Source: JBJTIF01 sp046094825 (GTDB lineage Bacteria > Actinomycetota > UBA4738 > HRBIN12). From it: DNA of 30,203 nucleotides. A program made the translations under genes and the position numbers. The notes below the pieces were generated by a model. The model ran no database searches and was not told the DNA's origin. It saw nothing but the letters and a program-made list of their open reading frames with translations. Shown here one piece after another: positions 1 through 6,924 of this stretch. Each line of letters opens with the position of its first letter. The stretch's first letter is position 1. Where the stretch lies: the NCBI GenBank assembly GCA_046094825.1, contig JBJTIF010000070.1, positions 1-30,203 on the forward strand, in the 5' to 3' direction.

Positions 1-222
1 GTCGCGCTCTCGCTCCCCGAGGCCCTTTGCCGCCTCCACATAGTCCTGCCGATCGCGATCCGCGAAGACCGGCTCGACCTCGCGGCCGGTGATCGTGCGG
101 ACATCGTCGAGGGCGAAGACGTTGCCGGGGTCGGCCATCGCGAGGACGAGCCGGTCGTCGCGGATCGCGATCGGCAGGACGATGTGGCGGCGGCAGAGGG
201 CCTCGGGGAGCGAGAGCGCGAC
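1..222. repeat. inverted repeat at the window edge (1-82 versus 141-222)
   Basis: Positions 1-82 read as the reverse complement of 141-222 with five mismatches, separated by a 58-base spacer. Read on the plus strand, 1-82 encodes a near copy (ALSLPEALCRLHIVLPIAI) of the peptide that the adjacent gene encodes on the minus strand. Two mismatches are synonymous and three change residues. An inverted partial gene copy exactly at a contig end is most simply an assembly fold-back, possibly with a related strain's sequence. Confidence 0.85.
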
Positions 223-414
223 GGCGGAATCGATCGCGAAGACCTCGAGCTCGACGAATTCGAGGCCGCGGGCCGCGGCGACGGCGCGGGGATCGGCGCT
301 CAAGCCGTTGCCGCGCAGCGGAACGACGGTGTCCACGTCGAGGCCCGTGTCGAGCATCGGGACGTCGTCCGACCCGTCGAACGTCAGGGTCGGTTCGGTG
401 GCTTCGTCGCTCAA
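1..414 (-). CDS. PilB/GspE-type secretion ATPase, N-terminal (MshEN) domain, partial
   Basis: This is the N-terminal end of a protein that runs off the left edge. The minus-strand reading from a TTG at 414-412 has a purine-rich ribosome site (GGAGCGAGGAGAG) five bases upstream. It contains a run typical of the domain preceding the ATPase core of type IV pilus and type II secretion motors: LPEALCRRHIVLPIAI, then LVLAMADP, then FALDDVRTITGREVEPV. These proteins power pilin assembly or secretion at the inner membrane, but the Walker motifs lie outside the window. Codons below about position 83 fall in an inverted repeat of 141-222, so the last 27 or so residues may not belong to the real gene. 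The family call is firm; whether it is PilB, GspE or a domain-only regulator cannot be decided. Confidence 0.7.
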   Translation of the reverse strand, partial: MSDEATEPTLTFDGSDDVPMLDTGLDVDTVVPLRGNGLSADPRAVAAARGLEFVELEVFAIDSAVALSLPEALCRRHIVLPIAIRDDRLVLAMADPGNVFALDDVRTITGREVEPVFADRDRQDYVEAAKGLGERERD

Positions 415-609
415 CTGCTCTCCTCGCTCCACGGAGCCCACCCGTCCGTCCGGGAGACCGGGGGGCCCGGGCACCCCCTCGTGCGTGACGTGATTCTGGC
501 GGACGGGGGCGAGACAGTCCACCCCCTCGGCCGGGCCCCGGACAGACTCCACGGGAAGGGCACACGCAGGCACGGTCCTCACCACCGGGAGGGGTAGACT
601 CGCCCCCTC
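415..609. promoter_or_regulatory. divergent intergenic region with pccB promoter candidate
   Basis: These 195 bases separate the minus-strand ATPase gene from pccB. I see no small gene. TAGACT at 595-600 is a -10-like hexamer ending nine bases before the pccB ATG. A start of transcription six to eight bases downstream would leave almost no leader, which agrees with the lack of a ribosome-binding site before the ATG. No convincing -35 element is visible. The stretch is rich in G and C runs but holds no strong hairpin that I can identify. Confidence 0.45.
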
Positions 610-2187
610 ATGGCGACGACCGAGGACGCCCCCGCCCGCAGCGTCGAGGCCCGGATCGCCGACCTCCGCGCGCGGAAGGCCGCCCTCGAGGACGCCGCCC
701 GGACCGAACCGGTCCGCCGACAGCACGAGCGGGGCAAGCAGACCGCCCGCGAGCGGATCGCCCTGCTCCTCGACCGGGGGTCGTTCCAGGAGACCGACCC
801 GTTCGCCGTCCACCGGTCGAACGACCTCGGCATGGATCGCGACCGGCCGCCGGGCGACGGCGTCGTGACGGGCTACGGGACGGTCGACGGCCGGAAGGTC
901 TTCGTCGCCTCCCAGGACTTCACGGTCATGGGCGGCTCGCTCGGCGAGGTCCATGCCCAGAAGATCTGCAAGGTGCTCGACCTCGCCGCCGCGACCGGCG
1001 CGCCCTTCATCCAGATCAACGACTCCGGCGGCGCGCGGATCCAGGAGGGCGCGGCCTCGCTCGCCGGCTACGGCTACATCTTCGACCGCAACGTCCGCGC
1101 GTCCGGCGTCATCCCGCAGCTCTCGCTCATCATGGGTCCGTGCGCCGGCGGCGCGGTCTACTCCCCGGCCGTCACCGACTTCACGTTCATGGTCCGCGAG
1201 ACCTCGCACATGTTCATCACCGGACCCGAGGTCATCAAGGCGGTGACCGGCGAGGAGGTCTCGTTCGAGGAGCTCGGCGGCGCGATGACGCACGCGTCGA
1301 AGTCCGGCGTCGCGTCGTTCGTCGCGCAGGACGAGGAGGAGTGCCTCGCGATGGTGCGGCACCTCCTCTCCTTCCTGCCGTCGAACAACCTCGAGGACCC
1401 TCCCGCGTACGCGACGGTCGACGATCCCGACCGACGCGACGACGGCCTCTCGGGCATCATCCCGGAGTCCTCGAAGGAGCCCTACGACATGCACGACGTG
1501 ATCCGTCGCGTCGTCGACGACGGGGAGTTCTTCGAGGTGTTCCCGTTCTGGGCGATGAACATCGTCACGGGGTTCGCGCGGCTCGACGGCAGGAGCATCG
1601 GCGTCGTCGCGAACCAGCCGAAGGTCCTCGCGGGGACGCTCGACATCGAGTCGAGCGAGAAGGCGTCGCGGTTCGTCCGCTTCTGCGACGCCTTCAACAT
1701 CCCGCTCGTGACCTTCGTGGACGTGCCCGGGTTCCTCCCGGGCGCGCAGCAGGAGTACAACGGGATCATCCGCCACGGCGCGAAGCTCCTCTACGCGTTC
1801 GCGGAGGCCACCGTGCCCCGGATGACGGTCATCACCCGCAAGGCGTACGGCGGCGCGTACCTCGTCATGAACTCGAAGCACCTGCGCGCCGACGTCTCGT
1901 TCGCGTGGCCGACCGCGGAGATCGCCGTCATGGGCCCCGAGGGCGCGGTGAACGTCGTCCACCGCAAGGAGCTCGAGAAGGCGAAGGATCCCGACGCCGA
2001 GCGGGCGCGGCTGATCGGCGAGTACCAGGATGCGTTCGCGAACCCCTACGTCGCCGCGCAGCGCGGGTTCATCGACGACGTCATCGAGCCCGCGGAGACG
2101 CGGCAGCGCCTCGTACGGGCGCTCCGGATGCTCTCGACGAAGCGCGAGTCCGTCCCGGCCCGCAAGCACGGGAACATCCCGCTGTGA
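610..2187 (+). CDS. pccB: acyl-CoA (propionyl-CoA) carboxylase carboxyltransferase (beta) subunit
   Basis: Cytoplasmic carboxyltransferase moving CO2 from biotin to an acyl-CoA, probably propionyl-CoA to (S)-methylmalonyl-CoA. The 525 residues match the usual length of PccB/AccD5-type subunits. Family landmarks include the oxyanion-hole regions INDSGGARIQEG (about residues 137-148) and MGPCAGGAVYSP (about 175-186), then the second crotonase half with FVDVPGFLPG and AYGGAYLVMNSKH. PccB proteins usually have Asp after the GGAY motif and acetyl-preferring paralogues a hydrophobic residue; here it is Leu418, so specificity is open. The partner subunit carrying biotin is encoded at 11514-13235, and methylmalonyl-CoA mutase genes in the window support the propionate role. 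The ATG follows a TAGACT element by nine bases with no ribosome site. The stop overlaps the next start. Confidence 0.93.
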   Translation: MATTEDAPARSVEARIADLRARKAALEDAARTEPVRRQHERGKQTARERIALLLDRGSFQETDPFAVHRSNDLGMDRDRPPGDGVVTGYGTVDGRKVFVASQDFTVMGGSLGEVHAQKICKVLDLAAATGAPFIQINDSGGARIQEGAASLAGYGYIFDRNVRASGVIPQLSLIMGPCAGGAVYSPAVTDFTFMVRETSHMFITGPEVIKAVTGEEVSFEELGGAMTHASKSGVASFVAQDEEECLAMVRHLLSFLPSNNLEDPPAYATVDDPDRRDDGLSGIIPESSKEPYDMHDVIRRVVDDGEFFEVFPFWAMNIVTGFARLDGRSIGVVANQPKVLAGTLDIESSEKASRFVRFCDAFNIPLVTFVDVPGFLPGAQQEYNGIIRHGAKLLYAFAEATVPRMTVITRKAYGGAYLVMNSKHLRADVSFAWPTAEIAVMGPEGAVNVVHRKELEKAKDPDAERARLIGEYQDAFANPYVAAQRGFIDDVIEPAETRQRLVRALRMLSTKRESVPARKHGNIPL

Positions 2188-2447
2188 CGACCGGCACCGG
2201 ACGCTTCGCGCTCCCGCCCGACCTGCCGGAGGACGACGCCCGCGTCGTCGTGTCCGCGCTCGAGCGCTTCTTCCTCCAGGAGAGCCCGCACCCGCACACG
2301 TGGGTGCTCGCGGGGCGCGTCGAGGCGACCGGCATCGGGGGTCTCCAGGTGCGGCGGTTCACCGACCGTCCGTGGACCGCGACGGCCGGGACGACGTTCG
2401 TGCGTCCCGGCGTGCCGCCGATGCACGGACGCGGCGACGCCCGCTAG
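2184..2447 (+). CDS. small protein linked to pccB, possibly an acyl-CoA carboxylase epsilon-like subunit
   Basis: An 87-residue reading frame begins with a GTG that overlaps the pccB stop (GTGA), so the two are translationally coupled. It opens with a proline-rich segment (LPPDLPEDDARVVVSALERF), followed by a stretch with conserved-looking Trp and Arg (HTWVLAGR, then VRRFTDRPW). Actinobacterial acyl-CoA carboxylases often carry a short epsilon subunit next to the beta subunit, with an N-terminal helix and a C-terminal Trp/Arg-containing part. The size, position and pattern here resemble that, but I do not recognise a definite match. It has no signal peptide or membrane segment. Existence is well supported by coupling and codon use; function is inference. 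Confidence 0.65.
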   Translation: MTTGTGRFALPPDLPEDDARVVVSALERFFLQESPHPHTWVLAGRVEATGIGGLQVRRFTDRPWTATAGTTFVRPGVPPMHGRGDAR

Positions 2448-2451
2448 CGGC

Positions 2452-3582
2452 GTGCGCGTCGCCCTCCAGACCGATCAGCTCGGCTTCCGCGCGCCCGGCG
2501 GCATCGGCACGTACGTCCGCGCGCTCGGCACCGCGCTCGCGGCGCGCGACGACGTCGACCTGCGGACGTTCCACGCCCGGATCGAGGGGTGGCGCGACGA
2601 GGCGTGGATGCGCGGGCGCCCGATCGTCGAGGTGCCGCGAGGCGTGCGCTCGCTCTACCCCCTCTGGGACACGATCGGGCGCCCGCGCCCACCCGCCGCG
2701 GTCGACCTCGCCGACGTCGTCCACGTGACGAACCCGGCGGGCGTCCCCGGCGCGCGTCGCACGCCCGGCAAGGCTCTCGTCGTGACGATCCACGACCTCG
2801 CGTTCCTGCGGTTCCCGGAGGCCTTCCCGCCCGCGTGGCGCGTGCTCTACCGCCTCGGGCTCCGCGCGGCGGCGCGGCGCGCCGACGTGATCGTCGTGCC
2901 CTCGGAGGCGACGGCGGCGGAACTCCGCGCCGCGACCGGGGTCGCGGCGGATCGCGTCGCGGTGACGCCGCTCGCGGCGGCACCGACGTCGTCCGCCGCC
3001 GGGCCGGACCGCGGCGACGACCGCCTCGCGGGCGTGACCTTCCCCGAGCGCTACGTCCTCGCGGTCGGGACGATCGAGCCGCGGAAGAACCTCGTGCGGC
3101 TGATCCGCGGCTACCGACGCGCGGTCGCAGGCGCCGGGCTGCCGCACGCGCTCGTCCTCGCCGGGCCCTCGGGATGGCGCGCCGACGAGGTCCTGCGCGA
3201 ACTGCGGCCGGGCGAGCCGGGCCGGATCGTCCTCGTCGGCGCGCTCGGCGCCGCCGACCTCGAGTCCGCCTACGCGGGTGCCGACGTCGTCGCGTACCCG
3301 TCGCTCCACGAGGGGTTCGGGCTCCCGGTCCTCGAGGCGATGGCGCGGGGCGTCCCCGTCGTCGCGTCCTCGACGTCGTCGATCCCGGAGGTCGCGGGCG
3401 ACGCCGCGCTCCTCGTCGACCCGCGCTCCGCCGACCTCATCGGCGATGCGATCGCCCAGGTGCTCCGCGACCCCGATCTCGCGACGCGGCTCGCGGCCGC
3501 CGGACGTGCGCGAGCCGCGACGTTCACGTGGGAACGCACGGCCGCGAGGACGGTCGAGGCGTACCGGCGGGCGCTCGCGTGA
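2452..3582 (+). CDS. family GT4 (GT-B fold) glycosyltransferase
   Basis: Transfers a sugar from a nucleotide-sugar donor to an unknown acceptor, probably at the inner face of the membrane. The 376 residues show the two-domain GT-B plan. The N-terminal acceptor domain has the glycine-rich loop APGGIGTYV near residue 15 and a VVTIHDLAFLRFPE segment. The C-terminal donor domain starts at VGTIEPRKN and contains LHEGFGLPVLEAMARG (about 286-301), including the E-x7-E motif that binds the nucleotide-sugar, followed by SIPEVAGDAA. These features resemble mannosyl- or rhamnosyltransferases of polysaccharide pathways. The GTG start is four bases after the previous stop, and the TGA overlaps the next gene, so it is part of the pccB operon. 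Donor and acceptor cannot be assigned. Confidence 0.88.
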   Translation: MRVALQTDQLGFRAPGGIGTYVRALGTALAARDDVDLRTFHARIEGWRDEAWMRGRPIVEVPRGVRSLYPLWDTIGRPRPPAAVDLADVVHVTNPAGVPGARRTPGKALVVTIHDLAFLRFPEAFPPAWRVLYRLGLRAAARRADVIVVPSEATAAELRAATGVAADRVAVTPLAAAPTSSAAGPDRGDDRLAGVTFPERYVLAVGTIEPRKNLVRLIRGYRRAVAGAGLPHALVLAGPSGWRADEVLRELRPGEPGRIVLVGALGAADLESAYAGADVVAYPSLHEGFGLPVLEAMARGVPVVASSTSSIPEVAGDAALLVDPRSADLIGDAIAQVLRDPDLATRLAAAGRARAATFTWERTAARTVEAYRRALA

Positions 3583-4409
3583 AGGTCTCGCTCGTCGCGA
3601 CGGTGAAGGATGCCGGCCCGGAGGTCGAGGCGTTCCTCGCCTCGCTCCGACGGCAGACGCGAGCGCCCGACGAGGTCGTCATCGTCGACGGCGGTTCGAC
3701 GGACGGCACCCTCGAGCGGCTCCGCGCCGCCGAGGGCATCCGCGTCCTCGAGGCGCCGGGCGCGAACATCGCCCGTGGTCGCAACCTCGCGGTCGCCGCG
3801 GCGTCGCACGAGGTGCTCGCGGTGACCGATGCGGACTGCGTCCTCGACCCGCGCTGGCTCGAACGGATCCTCGTGCCGATCGGCGACGGTGCGGACGTCG
3901 CGATGGGCGCGTACCGCCCGCTCGGCGATTCGCTCCTCCAGCGCGCGATGGCGGCGACGAACCTCCCCGACGTCGCGGAGATCGATCCCGCGCGCTTCCT
4001 CCCGAGCGCGCGCTCGCTCGCGATGCGGCGCGGGGCGATCGAGGGCGTCGGCGGCTGGCCCGAGTGGCTCGACGTCGGCGAGGACATGTGGGTCGACCTC
4101 CGCTGGCGCGCGCGCCGGCTCGACCTCCGCCTCGCGCGCGACGCGATCGTGTCCTGGCCGCTCCGCGCCGATCTCCGAGGGACGTGGATCCAGTACGTCC
4201 GCTACGCCCGCGGCGACGCCCTCGCGGGGATGCACCCGCGGCGCCACGCCCTCCGCTTCGCCGTCTACGCCGGCCTCGTCGCGGGGCTCGTCGTCGGGAC
4301 GCCGCCCGTGCTCGTCGCCCTCGCGAAGATGACGGGCTACCTCGCGGGCCGTGCGACCCGCGCGCGGCGGGACCCGCGGCCCCCGTCCTCCCCCGTCGCC
4401 ACCCCGTAG
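3579..4409 (+). CDS. family GT2 (GT-A fold) glycosyltransferase, membrane-associated
   Basis: The 276-residue protein starts with a GTG overlapping the stop of the GT4 gene. The N-terminal GT-A domain has the nucleotide-binding VDGGSTDGT (residues 36-44), the metal-binding DxD of TDADC (84 and 86) and the catalytic-region GEDMW (about 167-171). After about residue 195 comes a hydrophobic stretch (YAGLVAGLVVG and following) that should anchor the C-terminus to the membrane, then a basic, proline-rich tail. It probably works with the preceding GT4 enzyme in building a cell-surface glycan or glycolipid. Family-wide knowledge suggests an inverting mechanism. The acceptor is unknown. Confidence 0.86.
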   Translation: MKVSLVATVKDAGPEVEAFLASLRRQTRAPDEVVIVDGGSTDGTLERLRAAEGIRVLEAPGANIARGRNLAVAAASHEVLAVTDADCVLDPRWLERILVPIGDGADVAMGAYRPLGDSLLQRAMAATNLPDVAEIDPARFLPSARSLAMRRGAIEGVGGWPEWLDVGEDMWVDLRWRARRLDLRLARDAIVSWPLRADLRGTWIQYVRYARGDALAGMHPRRHALRFAVYAGLVAGLVVGTPPVLVALAKMTGYLAGRATRARRDPRPPSSPVATP

Positions 4410-4412
4410 CCT
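4407..4412 (+). promoter_or_regulatory. -10-like element (TAGCCT) for the DUF929-VKOR pair
   Basis: TAGCCT overlaps the stop codon of the GT2 gene and matches the TAnnnT hexamers seen before other genes here. Transcription from it would give a leader of about 45 bases, which contains the AAGGAG ribosome site ahead of the ATG at 4463. This is a separate start for the redox gene pair rather than a leaderless start. Confidence 0.4.
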
Positions 4413-4462
4413 CCGGAACGGGAGGGGGGCGCGCCCGCGTCCACCGGGGGAAGGAGCGACCG

Positions 4463-5335
4463 ATGGGCAAGGCGCAGCGCACACGCGGGGGCCGACCGAC
4501 CACGTCGGCGCGACCCACGGTCGTCCGCCGGTTCGCACCGACGCTCGGGGTCCTCGGCGGTATCGCGGTCATCGTCGTGTTCTCGCTCCTGCAGGGGACC
4601 GGCGGACCGGCCGAGCCGAGCGCCGCGCCCGGATCGATCGACCTCGTCACCTCGGTCCCGGCCGCGACCCTCGACGCGATCGGGATCACCGACGCGGTGA
4701 GCGGTCCGGTCTCGAGGCTCCCCGCCGGCGAGCCCGCGGTCGTCCGCGACGGGAAGCCCGTCGTCACGTACATCGGCGCCGAGTTCTGCCCCTTCTGCGC
4801 GGCGGAGCGATGGGCGATGGTCGTCGCCCTCAGCCGGTTCGGCACGTTCTCCGGGCTCACGCCGACGGTCTCCGGACCGGCGCCCGAACCGTTCCCGGAG
4901 ACCGCGACGCTCACGTTCCACGGCACCTCGTACGCGAGCGACTACCTCACGCTCTCCGCCGTGGAGTACGCGACGAACGTCCCGCAGCCCGGTGGCGGCT
5001 TCACGCCCCTCGACGAGCTCACCGCCGAACAGCAGCGCCTCATCGACACGTACGACACCCCGGCGTACGTCGGGAGCGACGGCGGCGTCCCGTTCGTGAT
5101 GCTCGGGAACCGCTTCGCCTGGGTCGGGGCCTCCTTCGACGTCGGCATCATCCACCGGCGCACGTTCGACGAGATCGCCGGCCGGCTCGCGGACCCGCAG
5201 GACGAGGTCGCGATCGCGATCGGCGGCGCCGCGAACCGCATCACGGCGATGCTCTGCGAGTTGACCGGCGACGAGCCCGGCGACGTCTGCTCGAGCCCCG
5301 GCGTGCTCGCTGCGAAGGCGACGCTCCCCGCGTGA
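4463..5335 (+). CDS. membrane-anchored thioredoxin-like protein (DUF929 family)
   Basis: The 290-residue protein has a basic N-terminus, one membrane anchor (about residues 26-44) and an extracytoplasmic domain. It carries a thioredoxin-type C-x-x-C in VTYIGAEFCPFCAAERW (Cys109 and Cys112), the hallmark of the DUF929 family. A second cysteine pair lies near the C-terminus (MLCELTG and GDVCSS) and could be a structural or relay disulfide. The start follows a clear GGAAGGAG ribosome site seven bases upstream. It overlaps the VKOR gene by four bases, so it is the likely thiol oxidase or isomerase that VKOR re-oxidises outside the membrane. An upstream reading frame extends further but lacks support. 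Its exact substrate is unknown. Confidence 0.8.
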   Translation: MGKAQRTRGGRPTTSARPTVVRRFAPTLGVLGGIAVIVVFSLLQGTGGPAEPSAAPGSIDLVTSVPAATLDAIGITDAVSGPVSRLPAGEPAVVRDGKPVVTYIGAEFCPFCAAERWAMVVALSRFGTFSGLTPTVSGPAPEPFPETATLTFHGTSYASDYLTLSAVEYATNVPQPGGGFTPLDELTAEQQRLIDTYDTPAYVGSDGGVPFVMLGNRFAWVGASFDVGIIHRRTFDEIAGRLADPQDEVAIAIGGAANRITAMLCELTGDEPGDVCSSPGVLAAKATLPA

Positions 5336-5769
5336 ACGTCTCCCGCACGCGGCTCGCCGGCCTCGGGTTCGCGCTCGTGGCGCTCGGCGCCTCCGCGTAC
5401 CTCACGTACGCGCACTACACCTCGCCCGACGTCCTCGTGTGCAGCGACGCGGGGCGGGTGAACTGCGAGGCCGTCACGACGAGCTCGTGGTCGCAGGTCG
5501 CCGGCGTCCCCGTCTCGCTCCTCGGGCTCCTCTGGGCGATCGCGATGGTGGCGCTGTTCCTGCCGGCGGCCGATCGGTGGCCCCGTTCGGCGGGCCTCCG
5601 GCGACTCGGGGCGCTCGCGGGCGCGATCTCCGTCCTGTGGCTCGTCTACGTCGAGTTCGTGCTCGTCGGGGCGATCTGCGTCTGGTGCACCGTCGTGCAC
5701 GTCGCGACGCTCGGGATGTTCGCGATCACGAGCGCCGGGCTCGACGGCCCGCGGGATCAGCCCGCGTAG
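5332..5769 (+). CDS. vitamin K epoxide reductase (VKOR) family disulfide oxidase
   Basis: A 145-residue protein with four predicted membrane segments. It has the four expected VKOR cysteines: the loop pair Cys37 and Cys45 (VCSDAGRVNCEAV) and the membrane C-x-x-C at Cys116-Cys119 (AICVWCTVVH). Bacterial VKORs pass electrons from periplasmic or extracellular thiol oxidases to quinone and so drive disulfide bond formation. The GTG start overlaps the stop of the DUF929 gene, giving a complete two-gene oxidative folding unit. Its C-terminus overlaps the end of the convergent dehydrogenase gene by 13 bases. Unlike many homologues it has no fused thioredoxin domain; the preceding gene supplies it separately. 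Confidence 0.9.
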   Translation: MNVSRTRLAGLGFALVALGASAYLTYAHYTSPDVLVCSDAGRVNCEAVTTSSWSQVAGVPVSLLGLLWAIAMVALFLPAADRWPRSAGLRRLGALAGAISVLWLVYVEFVLVGAICVWCTVVHVATLGMFAITSAGLDGPRDQPA

Positions 5770-6620
5770 TCGTAGAAGCCCCGACCGGACTTGCGGCCGA
5801 GGTGGCCCGCCGTCACCATCCGCTTCAGGAGCGGGGGCGGCGCGTAGAGCGGGTCGCGGAACTCCTCGTAGAGCACCTCGCCGATGAACAGCGTCGTGTC
5901 GACGCCGATGAAATCGATGAGCGTGAGCGGCCCCATCGGGTGGTTCAGGCCGAGGTGGACCGCGGCGTCGATGTCCTCCCGGGTCGCGAACCCCTCCTCG
6001 AGCATCCGCACGGCGCCGTTCAGGTACGGGATGAGCAGGCGGTTCACGATGAAGCCCGCGCGGTCCCCCGATTCGACGGTCGTCTTGCCGAGCGTGACGG
6101 CGAAGGCGCGGGCGAACTCCATCGTCGCGTCCGACGTCGTGATCGCCTTCACGAGTTCGATGAGCGGCATGATCGGCACCGGGTTGAAGAAGTGCATCCC
6201 GAGGACGCGGTCGGGTCGACCCGTCGCCGCGCCGAGGTCGGCGATCGGGATCGACGACGTGTTGCTCGCGAGGATGACGTCGGGGCGCACGATCGCATCG
6301 ACGCGGCGGAAGAGCTCACGCTTCGTCTCGTAGTGCTCGGTCGCCGCCTCGATGACGAGATCGACGTCGGCGAGGTCGTCGAGGTCGGCGGTCCCGTCGA
6401 TCCCCGCGAGCGCGACGTCGCGGTCGGCGTCGGCGAGCTTGCCGCGCTCGACGGCCTTCGCGAGCGAGCGCTCGATCCTCGCCCGCCCCGCGGCGACGAG
6501 CTCGGGCGAGCCCTCGAGGTAGCGGACGGCGGCCCCGGAGCGGGCGACGGCCTCGACGATGCCCGACCCCATGAGGCCGCACCCGAGCACCCCGACGGTC
6601 CGGACCTCCTCCGCGTTCAC
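5757..6620 (-). CDS. hbd: 3-hydroxyacyl-CoA (3-hydroxybutyryl-CoA) dehydrogenase
   Basis: Reversible NAD(P)-dependent oxidation of 3-hydroxyacyl-CoA to 3-oxoacyl-CoA, in fatty acid or butyrate-type metabolism. The 287 residues are the standard length for the monofunctional FadB2/Hbd/PaaH type. The N-terminal Rossmann motif is GVLGCGLMGSGI (residues 10-21). The catalytic pair is His143 in GMHFFNPVP and Glu155 in PLIELVK. The C-terminal domain has GFIVNRLLIPYLN and ends in GRKSGRGFYDY, both typical. The GTG start overlaps the stop of the zinc-ribbon gene upstream. No thiolase or crotonase lies nearby. Confidence 0.92.
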   Translation of the reverse strand: MNAEEVRTVGVLGCGLMGSGIVEAVARSGAAVRYLEGSPELVAAGRARIERSLAKAVERGKLADADRDVALAGIDGTADLDDLADVDLVIEAATEHYETKRELFRRVDAIVRPDVILASNTSSIPIADLGAATGRPDRVLGMHFFNPVPIMPLIELVKAITTSDATMEFARAFAVTLGKTTVESGDRAGFIVNRLLIPYLNGAVRMLEEGFATREDIDAAVHLGLNHPMGPLTLIDFIGVDTTLFIGEVLYEEFRDPLYAPPPLLKRMVTAGHLGRKSGRGFYDYAG

Positions 6621-6922
6621 CGCGCTGCCTCCTCTGGGGCGACGGGCGTCGCCCCCGACGCCGAGAGCCTAGCCGCGAGGCGGAACCCGCACCGACCGCA
6701 GCGCGCGACGGGCGGTGCGGCATCGCCACCCCCGGCACCCCCGTCCTCGAGGACGACGCCGGTCCACGGCGCGTCGCAGTACGGGCACACGCCGTCGGGA
6801 CCCGGCTCCCCGGCGGACGCGCGGACGACGCCGGCCGCGACCACCGCGGCGACGACGAGCGGGACGGCGAGGTCGTCGAGCAAGGTGCCGTGCGCGAGGA
6901 GCGCGGGGAGGCCGATGGTCAC
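6617..6922 (-). CDS. small membrane protein with C-terminal zinc ribbon
   Basis: A 101-residue protein not recognised as a named family. Its N-terminus has a hydrophobic helix or hairpin (about residues 3-30: LPALLAHGT, then VPLVVAAVVAAGVV). Two Cys-x-x-Cys pairs follow (CPYC and CGRC), about 33 residues apart, which should form one zinc ribbon in the cytoplasm. The GTG start lies two bases after the stop of the large membrane protein upstream, and its stop overlaps the next gene. Codon use and tight coupling support a real gene. A role as an accessory or sensor for the neighbouring membrane protein is only inference. Confidence 0.7.
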   Translation of the reverse strand: MTIGLPALLAHGTLLDDLAVPLVVAAVVAAGVVRASAGEPGPDGVCPYCDAPWTGVVLEDGGAGGGDAAPPVARCGRCGFRLAARLSASGATPVAPEEAAR

Positions 6923-6924
6923 CG

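Noticed and set aside
1140..2183. Long plus-strand open frame inside pccB
   Set aside because: It is an Arg-rich shadow frame of pccB; only its last 264 bases, after the pccB stop, form a real gene.
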